Assembly (NCBI GenBank): GCA_003222835.1
Contig: QHXE01000003.1
Span: 1-5,693, forward strand
DNA from: Acidobacteriota bacterium
GTDB lineage: Bacteria; Acidobacteriota; Blastocatellia; Pyrinomonadales; Pyrinomonadaceae
Length of the DNA: 5,693 nucleotides
Reading direction: 5' to 3'
Below are positions 5,301 through 5,693 of this stretch, one piece after another. Numbering within the stretch: the first letter of the stretch is position 1; each line of letters begins with the position of its first letter. The notes under the pieces were generated by a model. It ran no database searches. It was not told the origin of the DNA and saw only the letters and a program-made list of their open reading frames with translations. The position numbers were made by a program, and so were the translations under genes.

Positions 5301-5476
5301 GTTGACTTTGTGAACTTCGTGATAATGAGCAACACTCAATCTGTTCGGATTCGGCGAAGTCCATAGCATGGAGGCGACGAAATGATTTATCGAACACTCG
5401 GAAGCACGGGAGAAAAGGTCTCCGCAATCGGGGTGGGCGGCTGGCATCTTGGTTTGAAAAAGGTTGATGAGCAGTT
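5301..5476 (+). repeat. Imperfect direct repeat, right copy (leader and 5' end of the intact aldo/keto reductase gene)
   Basis: This is the partner of 3099-3276. It includes TTGACT (5302-5307) and GATAAT (5321-5326), which look like promoter boxes but are only 13 bases apart, too close for a standard sigma-70 promoter. The coding part is undamaged here, so this copy is probably the ancestral arrangement. Confidence 0.75.
5370..5374 (+). promoter_or_regulatory. Ribosome binding site of the aldo/keto reductase gene
   Basis: GGAGG lies seven bases before the ATG at 5382. This is an ideal Shine-Dalgarno arrangement and fixes the start. Confidence 0.75.
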
Positions 5477-5693
5477 GGCAATTCGCATTGTTCGTTCCGC
5501 CATCGATCGAGGCATCAACTTCCAGGACAACTGTTGGGACTACAACGATGGAGCGAGCGAGTTACGGGTGGGCAAAGCCCTGCGCGACGGGTACCGCGAC
5601 CGCGCTTTTGTGATGACCAAGATCGATGGCCGGTCCAAAAAGGAGGCGGCCAGACAACTTGATGAATCTTTGCGGCGCTTAGGTGTCGACTAT
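5382..5693 (+). CDS. Aldo/keto reductase, N-terminal 104 residues, 3' end outside the window
   Basis: This is a cytosolic NADPH-dependent oxidoreductase of the (beta/alpha)8-barrel aldo/keto reductase superfamily, which reduces aldehydes or ketones to alcohols. The N-terminus MIYRTLGSTGEKVSAIGVGG is the usual first beta-hairpin and strand. FQDNCWDYNDGASELRVGKA (47-66) carries the catalytic Asp (D49) and Tyr (Y54), and VMTKIDG (77-83) carries the catalytic Lys (K80). The catalytic His would come just after the window ends at LGVDY. The reading frame is clean to the last base, so about a third of a typical 300-330-residue protein is visible. The FxDNCWDYNDG variant, in place of the more common FDTA..YG, marks a subgroup often annotated simply as aldo/keto reductase. 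The substrate is unknown. The leader and first codons are duplicated in decayed form upstream at 3099-3276. Confidence 0.9.
   Translation, partial: MIYRTLGSTGEKVSAIGVGGWHLGLKKVDEQLAIRIVRSAIDRGINFQDNCWDYNDGASELRVGKALRDGYRDRAFVMTKIDGRSKKEAARQLDESLRRLGVDY

Larger units (their letters stand above)
5026..5381. other. Intergenic region holding a repeat cluster and the aldo/keto reductase leader
   Basis: No protein gene is supported here. The stretch contains a cluster of short related repeats (5089-5254), a perfect 21-bp inverted repeat (5138-5208), a 10-bp palindrome GCTCGCGAGC (5222-5231), and from 5301 the leader shared with the decayed copy at 3099-3173. The terminator of the VIT-family gene is not obvious; the 21-bp stem could block transcription but has no T-run. 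Confidence 0.6.

Noticed and set aside
5302..5326. Sigma-70 promoter TTGACT/GATAAT before the aldo/keto reductase
   Set aside because: The spacer is 13 bases instead of about 17, and the left copy has a 12-base spacer, so the boxes cannot be claimed as a standard promoter.

Overview
The window reads as chromosomal DNA of a moderately GC-rich soil-type bacterium. The best guess is Acidobacteriota. That rests on three inferences: the Gly-rich C-terminal domain at the left edge resembles the tails of the large BNR/VPS10-type secreted proteins common in that phylum, the neighbouring genes are ordinary for it, and short interspersed repeats lie between 5089 and 5254. No rRNA or protein marker confirms the assignment.

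Layout. 1-540 is the 3' end of a large gene on the + strand. 541-1115 has no convincing protein gene but holds the 3' half of a tRNA-Leu(UAA) gene (783-842), cut off at the anticodon arm, as is usual for the remnant attachment site of an integrated element. 1116-2248 on the - strand is a two-gene operon with a 4-base overlap, encoding the two half-size subunits of a CHR-family (chromate/anion) transporter. Divergently transcribed from it is an AT-richer orphan gene for a six-helix membrane protein (2349-2945). An intergenic stretch with several inverted repeats follows, then a decayed copy of the leader and first codons of an aldo/keto reductase gene (3174-3276). Next come a beta-hydroxyacid dehydrogenase-family oxidoreductase (3313-4209) and a VIT1/CCC1-family metal transporter (4225-5025), probably cotranscribed. 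5026-5381 is intergenic and contains a perfect 21-bp inverted repeat inside a cluster of short related repeats. The window ends in the first 104 codons of an intact-looking aldo/keto reductase (5382 onward), whose leader and N-terminus match the decayed copy 2.2 kb upstream.

How the parts relate. The two transporter loci (CHR pair and VIT family) and the two NAD(P)H-dependent enzyme genes suggest ion handling and redox metabolism, but nothing ties them into one pathway. The most informative signals are structural: a tRNA-derived junction, an imperfect direct repeat of about 175 bp flanking the oxidoreductase-VIT pair, and the repeat cluster. I do not see a clearly new multi-gene system here.
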